From DASQPE01 sp041488455 (GTDB lineage: Bacteria; Gemmatimonadota; Gemmatimonadetes; Gemmatimonadales; GWC2-71-9), in NCBI GenBank assembly GCA_041488455.1, contig JBGPPG010000145.1, positions 1 through 7,623 on the forward strand: DNA of 7,623 bases, in the 5' to 3' direction. Position numbers and translations under genes: made by a program. Shown piece after piece: positions 1 through 5,501 of the stretch. Position 1 is the first letter of the stretch; the number at the start of each line of letters is the position of its first letter. The notes beneath the pieces are model-generated. The model saw only the letters and a program-made list of their open reading frames with translations, did not search any database and had not been told where the DNA came from.

Positions 1-84
1 CGCTATGCCCGCGGGAGCCCGCCGTTCAGCGTGGGGGTGACGCTCGACCGTGAAGTCGGAGTCGCCGTGTCGGTCCCGTTCTAG
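1..84 (+). CDS. C-terminal fragment of a probable outer-membrane beta-barrel protein (5' end outside window)
   Basis: Reading from base 1 in frame 1, 27 codons stay open until TAG at 82-84. The last residues are TLDREVGVAVSVPF. From the end backwards, positions 1, 3, 5, 7 and 9 are F, V, V, V and V, alternating with small or polar residues. This is the known C-terminal beta-signal of outer-membrane beta-barrel proteins: a last amphipathic strand ending in an aromatic residue, recognised by the BAM complex. The segment just before (FSVGVTL) also alternates like a beta strand. The gene converges on the anti-sigma gene with a 33-base gap (85-117) in which I see no clear terminator. The protein family cannot be named from so short a piece. 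A chance open frame is possible, but the regular alternation and terminal Phe argue against it. Confidence 0.5.
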   Translation, partial: RYARGSPPFSVGVTLDREVGVAVSVPF

Positions 85-117
85 CTGTGCCGGGCCGCCG
101 CCAGGACCTTCGCTGCC

Positions 118-690
118 TCACGTCGGCCGGATCGCCCGCACCGCCACGCGCCCTCCGTGCTTGAGGTGGGGGCAGCTCTCCGCCAGCGCCACCGCGTCAG
201 CCGAGTCCCGTGCCGCGACGATGAAGAATCCGGTCGGCAGGACCGCCGGATCTCCCGTCGGGCCGACCGCGACTCCGCTCCCGCCTGCCTCGAGCATCCA
301 GTCAGGCTTGCCCAACTCCTCACCCGCAACGAGCCGCTGCCGCTCGGCCAGCGTGCGCGCCCAGCTTCGATATTCCTCGACCCGCGCCGCCGCAACGGTG
401 CTGTCGCCCGCGTCAAAGCCGGGTCCCTCGTAGAGAAGCAGCATGAACCGGTGAAGACCCGGGGCCATCGGCCGCGCGCCGGCTCCCCGGCCCAGCGCCA
501 CGCCGCCGCCGAACACGATCAGCGCAGCGGCCGCGATCCCGGCCCACCAGAGCGGCGACCGGCGGCCGCCGAGCAGCCCACGCTTCCTGAGTGAGCCTAC
601 CACTCGCTCCTCGAGCGCCGGCGGCGGCGCCAGCTCCCGGGGCAGCGCTCCGAGACGCCGCGCGAGCGACTCGTCGAGATCGTCGGTCAT
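118..690 (-). CDS. Membrane anti-sigma-like protein with a C-terminal YCII/DGPF domain
   Basis: 190 residues. Residues 1-45 are a charged cytoplasmic segment (LARRLGALPRELAPPPALEE, then VVGSLRKRGLL) of the kind seen at the N-terminus of many one-span anti-sigma proteins. It lacks the zinc-binding HxxxCxxC anti-sigma motif. Residues about 47-69 (from PLWWAGIAAAALIVFGGGVA) form a single membrane span preceded by Arg/Lys residues, which should put the rest outside the cytoplasm. Residues about 79-188 resemble the YCII/DGPF family: HRFMLLLYEGP at the start, an EYRSWARTL helix, GFFIVAARDSADAVALAE, and the typical ending CPHLKHGGRVAVRAI. The start ATG overlaps the sigma gene's TGA as ATGA (687-690), and an AAGGAAGG ribosome site lies about 8 bases upstream within the sigma gene. 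Its place directly after an ECF sigma gene supports the anti-sigma role. The role of the outer domain is inferred, not known; it could sense a small molecule or be catalytic. Confidence 0.85.
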   Translation of the reverse strand: MTDDLDESLARRLGALPRELAPPPALEERVVGSLRKRGLLGGRRSPLWWAGIAAAALIVFGGGVALGRGAGARPMAPGLHRFMLLLYEGPGFDAGDSTVAAARVEEYRSWARTLAERQRLVAGEELGKPDWMLEAGGSGVAVGPTGDPAVLPTGFFIVAARDSADAVALAESCPHLKHGGRVAVRAIRPT

Positions 691-1244
691 GGATCAACCC
701 TTCCTTCATGTGGTTGGCGGCCGAGCAGCCCGCGGAGGCGCTCCCGCGCGCGGGCGAGCTGGCTCTTCGACGTCCCCGCCGCGACGCCCAGCATCGCCGC
801 GATCTCTTCGTGGGTGTAGCCCTCGAGGTCGTGAAGCACGAGCACAGCCCGGGCTCCAGCGGGAAGGCGCACGATCGCGCGCTCCAGATCGAGGCGGTCG
901 GGGAGTCCGAGCAGCTGGCGGTCGTCCGCGGCGGGCTCGGGCACGTCGGCCAGCGCCGCCGCGTCGGGGCGCCAGCGTTCCCGGACGCAATTGACGGCGA
1001 TTCCGGCGAGCCACGTGGGCAGCGTGGACCGCCACGCGAAGGTTGGAAGACCCAGCACGGCCCGTACCCAGGTCTCGTGCACCACCTCCTCCGCGTCGGC
1101 CCGGCCGCCTGCCTCGAGGCGGAGGGCGAAGCGGTAGAGACGCGGCGTGTGGCGGCGGTAGAGCGTGCGAAAGGCGAGCTCGTCGCGCTCTTCCACGACG
1201 GCGCGGACAAGCTCGCGGTCCGGTTGCTCGGACCCGTCGCTCAC
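687..1244 (-). CDS. ECF-family RNA polymerase sigma factor
   Basis: 185 residues, the usual length of a minimal ECF sigma factor with only regions 2 and 4. Region 2 spans about residues 24-90: AFRTLYRRHTPRLYRFALRL, then the conserved D-A-E-E-V-V-H-E-T-W-V-R block (residues 50-61) and a WLAGIAVNCVRERWR helix. Region 4 covers about 117-172: LDLERAIVRLPAGARAVLVL, then the helix-turn-helix YTHEEIAAMLGVAAGTSKSQ and LARARERLR, which should read the -35 element. The short acidic linker at 98-112 is variable in the family. The start is GTG at 1244, overlapping the TGA of the exported-protein gene as GTGA. No good Shine-Dalgarno precedes it, so translation probably depends on coupling. The gene is followed by the membrane anti-sigma-like gene. 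No long C-terminal extension of the ECF41 or ECF42 kind is present. The signal and target promoters are not known. Confidence 0.95.
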   Translation of the reverse strand: MSDGSEQPDRELVRAVVEERDELAFRTLYRRHTPRLYRFALRLEAGGRADAEEVVHETWVRAVLGLPTFAWRSTLPTWLAGIAVNCVRERWRPDAAALADVPEPAADDRQLLGLPDRLDLERAIVRLPAGARAVLVLHDLEGYTHEEIAAMLGVAAGTSKSQLARARERLRGLLGRQPHEGRVDP

Positions 1245-1903
1245 GGGCGTGCCGGGCGCGGCTCCGGGTCGATGAACTTCGGCACGACGATCATGAGGTT
1301 GGCGGTCGGGCGCCCGGCGTCCACCAGCACCGCGCCCCGGAGATCCGGATCGCCCTCGAGCGCGACATCGGCGGCGGTGAGGTAGGGGTAGTAGATCATG
1401 ATGTGCGGGCGCCAGCTCCCCACCGGCTTCCCGTCATCGCTGATCAGGCGCTGGCCGGACGAGAGCATGTACGACAGGGCAGGGCGCCGGGGCAGCCGGA
1501 ACCGTCCGGTCGCAAGCCCCGCGGCGATGTCGCGGTCGACTTCAGCGCTGTCTTTCCCTGCCGCGCGGAGCTCCACCCGCCGGATCTCGATGGGCAGGAT
1601 GGTCTCGGCCCCCTCGGGATCGAAGCAGTGGGGCTCCAGGCTCTCGGGCCAGCTGCGGCCGACGTAGCAGGCGACTCCGCTCGTTCCCGCCTCGGCCACG
1701 ATGTAGCTGGTTCCGGTGAAGACCATAACCCGCGCGTTGCGACCGAAGGCTGGCGGAGCAGCGCTGCGGGCGAGCGCGATCTCCTCATCGCGGGGCAGCA
1801 CCGCCCGGGTGCCGGCCGTACCGGCGCCGGTTTCCTGTCCCTCCAGCCCGCTGAAGGCGCTCGTCAGCAGCAGCAGAAGCAAAAACCCTGGTGCACGTGG
1901 CAT
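1241..1903 (-). CDS. Exported protein of unknown function, first gene of the sigma/anti-sigma operon
   Basis: 220 residues from the ATG at 1903. This start was chosen because GGGAG lies 5 bases upstream and the resulting N-terminus (MPRAPGFLLLLLLTSAFSG) is a good signal peptide. The frame stays open upstream to 2119 and has another ATG at 1915, but that extension is arginine- and proline-rich and overlaps the 3' end of the nirK-like gene. The mature part contains two cysteines (C79 and C93, in ACYVGRSWPESLEPHC) that could form a disulfide, and a conserved-looking core: LATGRFRLPRRPALSYMLSS, then SWRPHIMIYYPYL (163-175), then PTANLMIVVPKF near the end. I recognise the general look of hypothetical proteins from Gemmatimonadota-like genomes but know no function. 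Its TGA overlaps the sigma start (GTGA), so it is made with the sigma factor and may be part of, or a target of, the signalling pathway. Confidence 0.85.
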   Translation of the reverse strand: MPRAPGFLLLLLLTSAFSGLEGQETGAGTAGTRAVLPRDEEIALARSAAPPAFGRNARVMVFTGTSYIVAEAGTSGVACYVGRSWPESLEPHCFDPEGAETILPIEIRRVELRAAGKDSAEVDRDIAAGLATGRFRLPRRPALSYMLSSGQRLISDDGKPVGSWRPHIMIYYPYLTAADVALEGDPDLRGAVLVDAGRPTANLMIVVPKFIDPEPRPARP

Positions 1904-1952
1904 GTTCGCTCCCATGGTCCGTCCGGTTCGGTGCTTCGGGCACTCGGGTATG

Positions 1953-1978
1953 TGCGCCGAGCGGGCGGAATGGTTGCA
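1953..1978 (-). promoter_or_regulatory. Possible ECF-type promoter of the exported protein/sigma/anti-sigma operon
   Basis: On the minus strand TGCAACC (1978-1972) is followed by CGCA (1956-1953), with exactly 16 bases between AAC and CG. ECF promoters commonly have an AAC core in the -35 element and CGTC or a related CG element about 16 bases on; here only the CG of the -10 core matches. Transcription would begin about 40 bases before the ATG at 1903. ECF operons are often autoregulated, which makes the position sensible, but the match is short and could be chance. A small hairpin (GTGC, TTCGG, GCAC at 1931-1943) would lie in the leader. Confidence 0.28.
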
Positions 1979-2051
1979 GCGGGAGCACGCTCGATCCCTT
2001 ACACGAGGCGCGGCGCCACCAGACCCGAGCCGGCCGCCCTGGCGTGGGAGG

Positions 2052-3095
2052 TCACGGGGCCTGGCCGGCGCCCGCGCGGAGGATTCCCACAGCGCCCTTC
2101 GTCGCGTCGGCAAAGGCATGGGTCACGAAGGGATAGTCCCCGGGCTCACGGAGTCGGACCTCGAAGATCGCCCCTCCACCCACCGGCACGTTCACCGTCT
2201 GCACGCCTCGAAGTGACGCGGTGGGCGAGCCATCCTCGAACACTTTCTCGAAGATCCCACCGACCACGTGGAACGACGAGATCCGGTTCGGCCCAGCGTT
2301 GACGACGTAGAGGCGCAGCAGCTCCCCGGAACGCACTGAGATCGGGTGCTCGGCGTACTGGGCTATGCGCCCATTGAACACGACGTTGTCCGGGGCCAGG
2401 CCCAGCAGCTTCTGCCAGTCGAGGCTTCGCACGCCTCCTTTGGCGTCGTCGGGCGTGAGATAAAACTCGCTCTGGACCAGGACGAATTCCTTCGCCGGCG
2501 GGCGCGCCAGGGCCGGGTCGACGATCAGCGCTCCGTACATCCCGTTCGCGATGTGCATCGCAACGGGCGCCGTGCCACAGTGATACATGAACACGCCCGG
2601 GACGTGGGCGGTGAACCGGTAGTGCAGTGAGTCCCCCGGATTGATGTTCACGTAGTACCGGCTGGGCGCGATCTCCGCGGCGTGGAAGTCCATGCTGTGG
2701 GCCTGCGGTCCCTTGTTGGCCAGCGTGAAGTCGACCGTGTCGCCCTGGGTGACTCGAATGACTGGCCCCGGGACCGTGCCGCCGAAGGTCCAGGCGTAGT
2801 ACGTCGTGCCTTTCCCGATGGTGACGTTGGCGTGGGCGATCTCGAATCGCACCCGGTGAAGTCGCTCGCGACTCCGAGGAGGCGCAGCGGGATCCACCGG
2901 CGCAGGGGTGCCGGTCGAGCCGACCGGCGCCTCACCGTGTGAGACGTCCGCGGGTGGGGTAGTGGAGGGTGGGGCGACCGCGGCCTGCTTCGGAGACTCG
3001 ACCCGCTGCGCCGCGGGGGGTGGAGCCGAGCGGCACGCGGTGAGGACCAGCACGGCCGCGGCGGCCGATGCCGTCGCTCGATCGAAGATCGTCAT
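2052..3095 (-). CDS. nirK: Lipoprotein copper-containing nitrite reductase (AniA/NirK type)
   Basis: 347 residues. A lipobox LTAC puts the lipidated cysteine at C21, followed by a Pro/Ala-rich linker to about residue 78; Neisseria AniA is also a lipoprotein. Two cupredoxin domains follow (about 80-195 and 200-342). All expected copper ligands are visible: type 1 H133, C173, H181, M186; type 2 H138, H172, H326. The catalytic pair D136 (in HSMDFH) and H276 (in SSFHVVGG) is present. The C-to-H spacing and loop YHCGTAPVAMHIANGMYG match the AniA (class II) form, not the Alcaligenes-type loop. The family reduces nitrite to nitric oxide in the periplasm or at the outer membrane. GGAGG lies 6 bases before the ATG. 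No nitric oxide reductase, nitrous oxide reductase or extra cytochrome domain is seen nearby. It could instead be a related multicopper oxidase of other function, but the full residue set favours nitrite reductase. Confidence 0.87.
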   Translation of the reverse strand: MTIFDRATASAAAAVLVLTACRSAPPPAAQRVESPKQAAVAPPSTTPPADVSHGEAPVGSTGTPAPVDPAAPPRSRERLHRVRFEIAHANVTIGKGTTYYAWTFGGTVPGPVIRVTQGDTVDFTLANKGPQAHSMDFHAAEIAPSRYYVNINPGDSLHYRFTAHVPGVFMYHCGTAPVAMHIANGMYGALIVDPALARPPAKEFVLVQSEFYLTPDDAKGGVRSLDWQKLLGLAPDNVVFNGRIAQYAEHPISVRSGELLRLYVVNAGPNRISSFHVVGGIFEKVFEDGSPTASLRGVQTVNVPVGGGAIFEVRLREPGDYPFVTHAFADATKGAVGILRAGAGQAP

Positions 3096-3130
3096 TCCTA
3101 GCCTCCGGTTGACAGTAGACTGCAGGTATG

Positions 3131-3144
3131 CGGCACGTGTGCCG
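3131..3144. repeat. 14-base inverted repeat upstream of the nirK-like gene
   Basis: CGGCAC-GT-GTGCCG has perfect 6-base arms. It lies 36 bases upstream of the nirK-like start in the divergent nirK/asmA region, where an operator would be expected. It does not match an FNR-type (TTGAT-N4-ATCAA) or a recognisable NsrR site, so no regulator can be named. Chance is possible in GC-rich DNA. Confidence 0.3.
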
Positions 3145-3153
3145 GAGCGTCAC

Positions 3154-3175
3154 GGCTCAACCCGCCTGGTGAGCC
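3154..3175. repeat. Second inverted repeat in the divergent region
   Basis: GGCTCA (3154-3159) and TGAGCC (3170-3175) are perfect 6-base arms separated by 10 bases. The centre lies one to two helical turns from the inverted repeat at 3131-3144. It may be an operator half-site pair or a leader hairpin of the nirK-like transcript. The rest of 3096-3240 shows only short palindromes such as GGGGATTCCCC at 3220-3230, and no riboswitch motif I know. Confidence 0.22.
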
Positions 3176-3240
3176 CGCCGGGATCTGGCCGAGGGCCGGC
3201 ACCGGAGGCAAGCAAGGACGGGGATTCCCCGATGCGCCGT

Positions 3241-3269
3241 TTGCGTACCCCTCGCGGGCCTCGCATACT
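3241..3269 (+). promoter_or_regulatory. Candidate sigma70-type promoter of the AsmA-like gene
   Basis: TTGCGT (3241-3246) and CATACT (3264-3269) are separated by exactly 17 bases. The -35 matches TTGACA at 3 of 6 positions and the -10 matches TATAAT at 4 of 6. A start near 3276 would leave a leader of about 29 bases containing the ribosome site GGAG at 3295-3298. No better pair was seen in the intergenic region. Confidence 0.42.
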
Positions 3270-3304
3270 GGAGGCAATTCACCCGACGGATGGCGGAGAT
3301 TTTC

Positions 3305-4879
3305 ATGCGACGGCTCCTCTATGGGCCCATTGCGCTGGTCGTGCTCGTGCTGGCGCTCTTCGGTCTCGGATATGCGGCGCTTCACTCCTCGGCGGTCAAG
3401 CAGAAGATCGAGGCGGGGCTGACCTCGGCTCTGGGACAGCCGGTGACGCTGGGCTCGATCGGGGTCGGGCTGTTCCCCACGCCGGCGCTCGATGCCCGCG
3501 ACGTGCGGATCGGCGCGGCCGATTCGAATGCGGCGCCCGGCCTCTCGCTCACCAGTCTTCACGTGGTCCCGAATGTCGCTTCCTTCCTGCCCGGGCGCAC
3601 CATAACGATCAACCACGTCGAGCTCCGGGGGCTCACGATCGCGCTGCGGAAGGACAAGACCGGCAAGTGGCTGCTGCCGGTGGCGCCCGCACCGGCTCCG
3701 GCGCCAGCCGGGGCGGCCCCGGGCAGCGCGCCGTCGGTGGATCTCAAGCTGCTCCAGGTGCGGGATGGCCGCATCCGCATCGTGGACGACAGCCTGACCG
3801 GACCCAAGGGCGCTCCCACGGTCACCACCATCTCGAGCATGGCAGCGGATCTCGAGGCGAGCGGCGGCGCCCTCAAGGCCCCTCGGTTCACCGGAACGCT
3901 CGGCAGCACGACCGTCACGGGCGCCGCGGAAGCCGGCCCGAAGGGCGCATCGCTCCATCTCGAGTCGGCCTCGATCGAGAACGCCGACCTGCCCTCGCTG
4001 TTCGCGCTCGCGGGCCTGCCGCCGTATCCCGGCCTCTCGATCTCGGGCAAGGCGCCGTTCGAGCTCAACACCACCGTCGCTCCCGACTTCAAGACCTTCG
4101 TGGCCAGCGGCAAGGCGACGATCGACAAGGTCAAGTTCGGGACCATGGTGCTCGACGCGATGTCGGCGCAGTTCCGCTTCGAGAAAGGCGTGTTCACCCT
4201 CGACCCCTTCACGTTCACGTTCTTCGGCGGGAAGCAGCAGGGCTCCGTGGCCATCGACATGAGCCAGCCGGCGCCGGTCTATGCCATCAAGTCGAGCCTC
4301 AGCGGGCTGGACGTGAACCGGGCCCTGAGCGCCACTACGACCATGAAGGACTTCCTGCTCGGCACCGCCAGCGTCACCACCAACGTGAAGGGGAGCGGGA
4401 GCAGTGCCCCCGCCATCCAGAAGAGCCTGGCCGGAACCGTGAAGTTCCAGCTGGTGAACGGCGTCATCAAGAACTTTCCCCTCCTCGCCAGGATCAACGA
4501 GGCGATCGGCATCACCGAGGGGAACGACAAGGACACCAAGTTCGAGACCTTTTCCGGAACGGCGGACATCGGGGGCGGGAAGGCCAAGACCAACGACCTG
4601 TTGCTCAAGGCCGGAGAGCTCTCCGTGACGGGGGCGGGAGTGATGGGCTTCGACCAGAGCCTCGATTTCAAGCTCCAGGCGATCATCTCGGCGGCCAAGG
4701 CGGCCAAGCTCGGTCCCGTCGCTCACCTGCGTAACTCCCAGGGTGAGATCTCGATCCCCGTAACTGTGAGCGGGACGGCAACGGCGCCGAAGTACGGCAT
4801 TCCGGTCGGGGGAGTGGCCAAGAAGGCGGTGCAGGAGCAGGTCCAGAAGGGTCTGCAGAAGCTGTTCCAGAAGAAGTAA
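3305..4879 (+). CDS. AsmA-family envelope protein
   Basis: 524 residues from the ATG at 3305. This start was chosen because GGAG (3295-3298) lies 6 bases upstream; the in-frame ATG at 3290 would add MAEIF but has no well-placed ribosome site. The N-terminus MRRLLYGPIALVVLVLALFG (span about residues 5-25) is a membrane anchor. Next comes the AsmA-type start: SSAVKQKIEAGLTSALGQPV, then VTLGSIGVGLFPTPALDARD. A Pro/Ala linker at about 126-144 leads into repeated beta-rich segments (VDLKLLQVRDGRIRIVDD; ISGKAPFELNTTV) and the AsmA C-terminal part (LAGTVKFQLVNGVIKNFPLL, VTGAGVMGFDQSLDFKLQAI). The end is a basic amphipathic helix (about 502-524). AsmA-family proteins sit in the inner membrane facing the periplasm and are linked to outer-membrane assembly and lipid transport. 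It is shorter than E. coli AsmA (just over 600 residues). The substrate is unknown. Confidence 0.88.
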   Translation: MRRLLYGPIALVVLVLALFGLGYAALHSSAVKQKIEAGLTSALGQPVTLGSIGVGLFPTPALDARDVRIGAADSNAAPGLSLTSLHVVPNVASFLPGRTITINHVELRGLTIALRKDKTGKWLLPVAPAPAPAPAGAAPGSAPSVDLKLLQVRDGRIRIVDDSLTGPKGAPTVTTISSMAADLEASGGALKAPRFTGTLGSTTVTGAAEAGPKGASLHLESASIENADLPSLFALAGLPPYPGLSISGKAPFELNTTVAPDFKTFVASGKATIDKVKFGTMVLDAMSAQFRFEKGVFTLDPFTFTFFGGKQQGSVAIDMSQPAPVYAIKSSLSGLDVNRALSATTTMKDFLLGTASVTTNVKGSGSSAPAIQKSLAGTVKFQLVNGVIKNFPLLARINEAIGITEGNDKDTKFETFSGTADIGGGKAKTNDLLLKAGELSVTGAGVMGFDQSLDFKLQAIISAAKAAKLGPVAHLRNSQGEISIPVTVSGTATAPKYGIPVGGVAKKAVQEQVQKGLQKLFQKK

Positions 4880-4890
4880 TCGCGCGCTGA

Positions 4891-4918
4891 GCGAGCCGGC
4901 CCGCTTGCGCGGCTTCGC
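4891..4918 (+). terminator. Possible hairpin after the AsmA-like gene
   Basis: GCGAGCCG (4891-4898) can pair with CGGCTTCGC (4910-4918) as 8 base pairs with one bulged T and an 11-base loop, 11 bases after the TAA. No run of T follows, so it is not a standard intrinsic terminator. It may stabilise the 3' end or be chance. Confidence 0.25.
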
Positions 4919-4992
4919 GACGGAGACACCGACTGATTCCCACAAATCGTGTGGACGCGTGTGCACACTCTGCGCTCACATCTGCACACGAT

Positions 4993-5010
4993 GTTGAACG
5001 GTCGCTCAAC
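4993..5010. promoter_or_regulatory. 18-base imperfect palindrome, possible operator
   Basis: GTTGAACGGTCGCTCAAC matches its own reverse complement at 14 of 18 positions. Its form (TTGAaCG-GT-CGcTCAA) resembles operators of TetR-type regulators. It lies about 75 bases upstream of the candidate promoter at 5086-5113. No TetR gene is present in the window, so the regulator is unknown. Confidence 0.25.
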
Positions 5011-5085
5011 CGGCTTGCGCAGTGCCCGCTTAGCCTCCACAGCCAATCCACACGCGATGGTCGTAAACCGAAGAAAGACAGGCAC

Positions 5086-5113
5086 TTGCGCGATCAAACG
5101 AAGGTCCTATATT
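5086..5113 (+). promoter_or_regulatory. Candidate sigma70-type promoter of the orphan RNA unit
   Basis: TTGCGC (5086-5091) and TATATT (5108-5113) are separated by 16 bases. The -10 matches the consensus at 5 of 6 positions and the -35 at 3 of 6. It sits in a locally AT-richer stretch of an otherwise very GC-rich region, which adds weight. Transcription would start near 5120, reading plus. No protein gene follows on that strand within the window. Confidence 0.48.
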
Positions 5114-5411
5114 GGCCTCACGCTTTGCTGGGCACGTACTGAAACCTTCGGTTTTGGTGGCGATCGGCAGGCGGGTTCAGCCGGAATATCGGGGGAGAGC
5201 GCCGACGCAACCAAGGGCTCAGGCGCTTGCAGATCCCGGTGATCACTCCGGTTGGATTGATGGAGCCAGTCGCGTGCTCCATCCGGTCCGATGCGGCGCG
5301 TCGGAACGCAGTGTGGGAGATCGGTCCGCGACCCGATCCGACCCGTAGCGCTCGCAGCGATGAACCAGGTGGGACGGCCATCCGGCCTGGGGATGGAAGC
5401 CGAGGCCTCAC

Positions 5412-5446
5412 AAAAAGCCCTCCCGCGGCGGAACAGCCGCGAAGGC
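5412..5446 (-). terminator. Possible intrinsic terminator of the S15-type hydrolase gene
   Basis: On the minus strand GCC-TT-CGCGGC (5446-5436) can pair with GCCGCG-GGAG-GGC (5429-5417) around a TGTTCC loop, giving 6 plus 3 base pairs with an internal loop, followed directly by TTTTTG (5416-5411). It lies about 110 bases after the hydrolase stop codon. The stem is imperfect, so the call is moderate. Confidence 0.4.
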
Positions 5447-5501
5447 ACGTGAGAGAAGAACGGCGGCCTTCGGGCCCCGACCTCGGGTAGTCGATGCGGA
5501 G

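Larger units (their letters stand above)
4880..5085. other. Non-coding stretch without a supported gene
   Basis: No frame here has a ribosome site plus protein-like composition. The stretch holds the hairpin at 4891-4918, a palindromic GTGTGCACAC at 4959-4968, the imperfect palindrome at 4993-5010 and three scattered TCCACA/TGTGGA cores. Around 5061-5113 the sequence becomes AT-richer, as expected ahead of a promoter. Confidence 0.6.

Noticed and set aside
1904..2119. N-terminal extension of the exported protein
   Set aside because: The ATG at 1903 has a ribosome site and begins a signal peptide; the extension is Arg/Pro-rich and runs into the nirK-like gene.
1043..2302. Plus-strand 419-codon frame antisense to the sigma operon
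   Set aside because: It crosses three gene boundaries and the promoter gap, and has no recognisable protein features; it is a GC shadow.
3160..3240. Riboswitch upstream of the AsmA-like gene
   Set aside because: The GC-rich stretch lies upstream of the likely promoter and shows no cobalamin, SAM, ZTP or cyclic-di-GMP aptamer motif.
3290..3304. Alternative upstream ATG of the AsmA-like gene
   Set aside because: GGAGG is 15 bases away from it, too far, while the ATG at 3305 has GGAG 6 bases upstream; the difference is only five residues.
2908..4734. Very long plus-strand open frame (608 codons) running over the nirK-like start and the AsmA gene
   Set aside because: It overlaps two well-supported genes in another frame, its translation is Arg/Gly-rich low-complexity sequence without domains, and such frames are common artefacts of high GC.
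3098..4966. Minus-strand open frame of 622 codons antisense to the AsmA gene
   Set aside because: The composition is dominated by R, G, E, L and H with no domain or signal, and it mirrors the codon bias of the AsmA gene.
4950..5053. Three TCCACA/TGTGGA cores suggesting DnaA boxes or an origin
   Set aside because: The best match to TTATCCACA is 7 of 9, the AT-rich unwinding region is missing and no dnaA or dnaN gene is near.
4949..5242. Small plus-strand frame of 97 codons in the intergenic stretch
   Set aside because: No ribosome site, Arg/Ser/Gly-rich random-looking product, and it crosses the candidate promoter at 5086-5113.
5227..5490. Small plus-strand frame beginning MQIPVITPVGLMEP
   Set aside because: The first residues look protein-like, but the start is TTG without a ribosome site, the rest is Arg/Pro-rich, and it lies across the hairpins of the RNA candidate.
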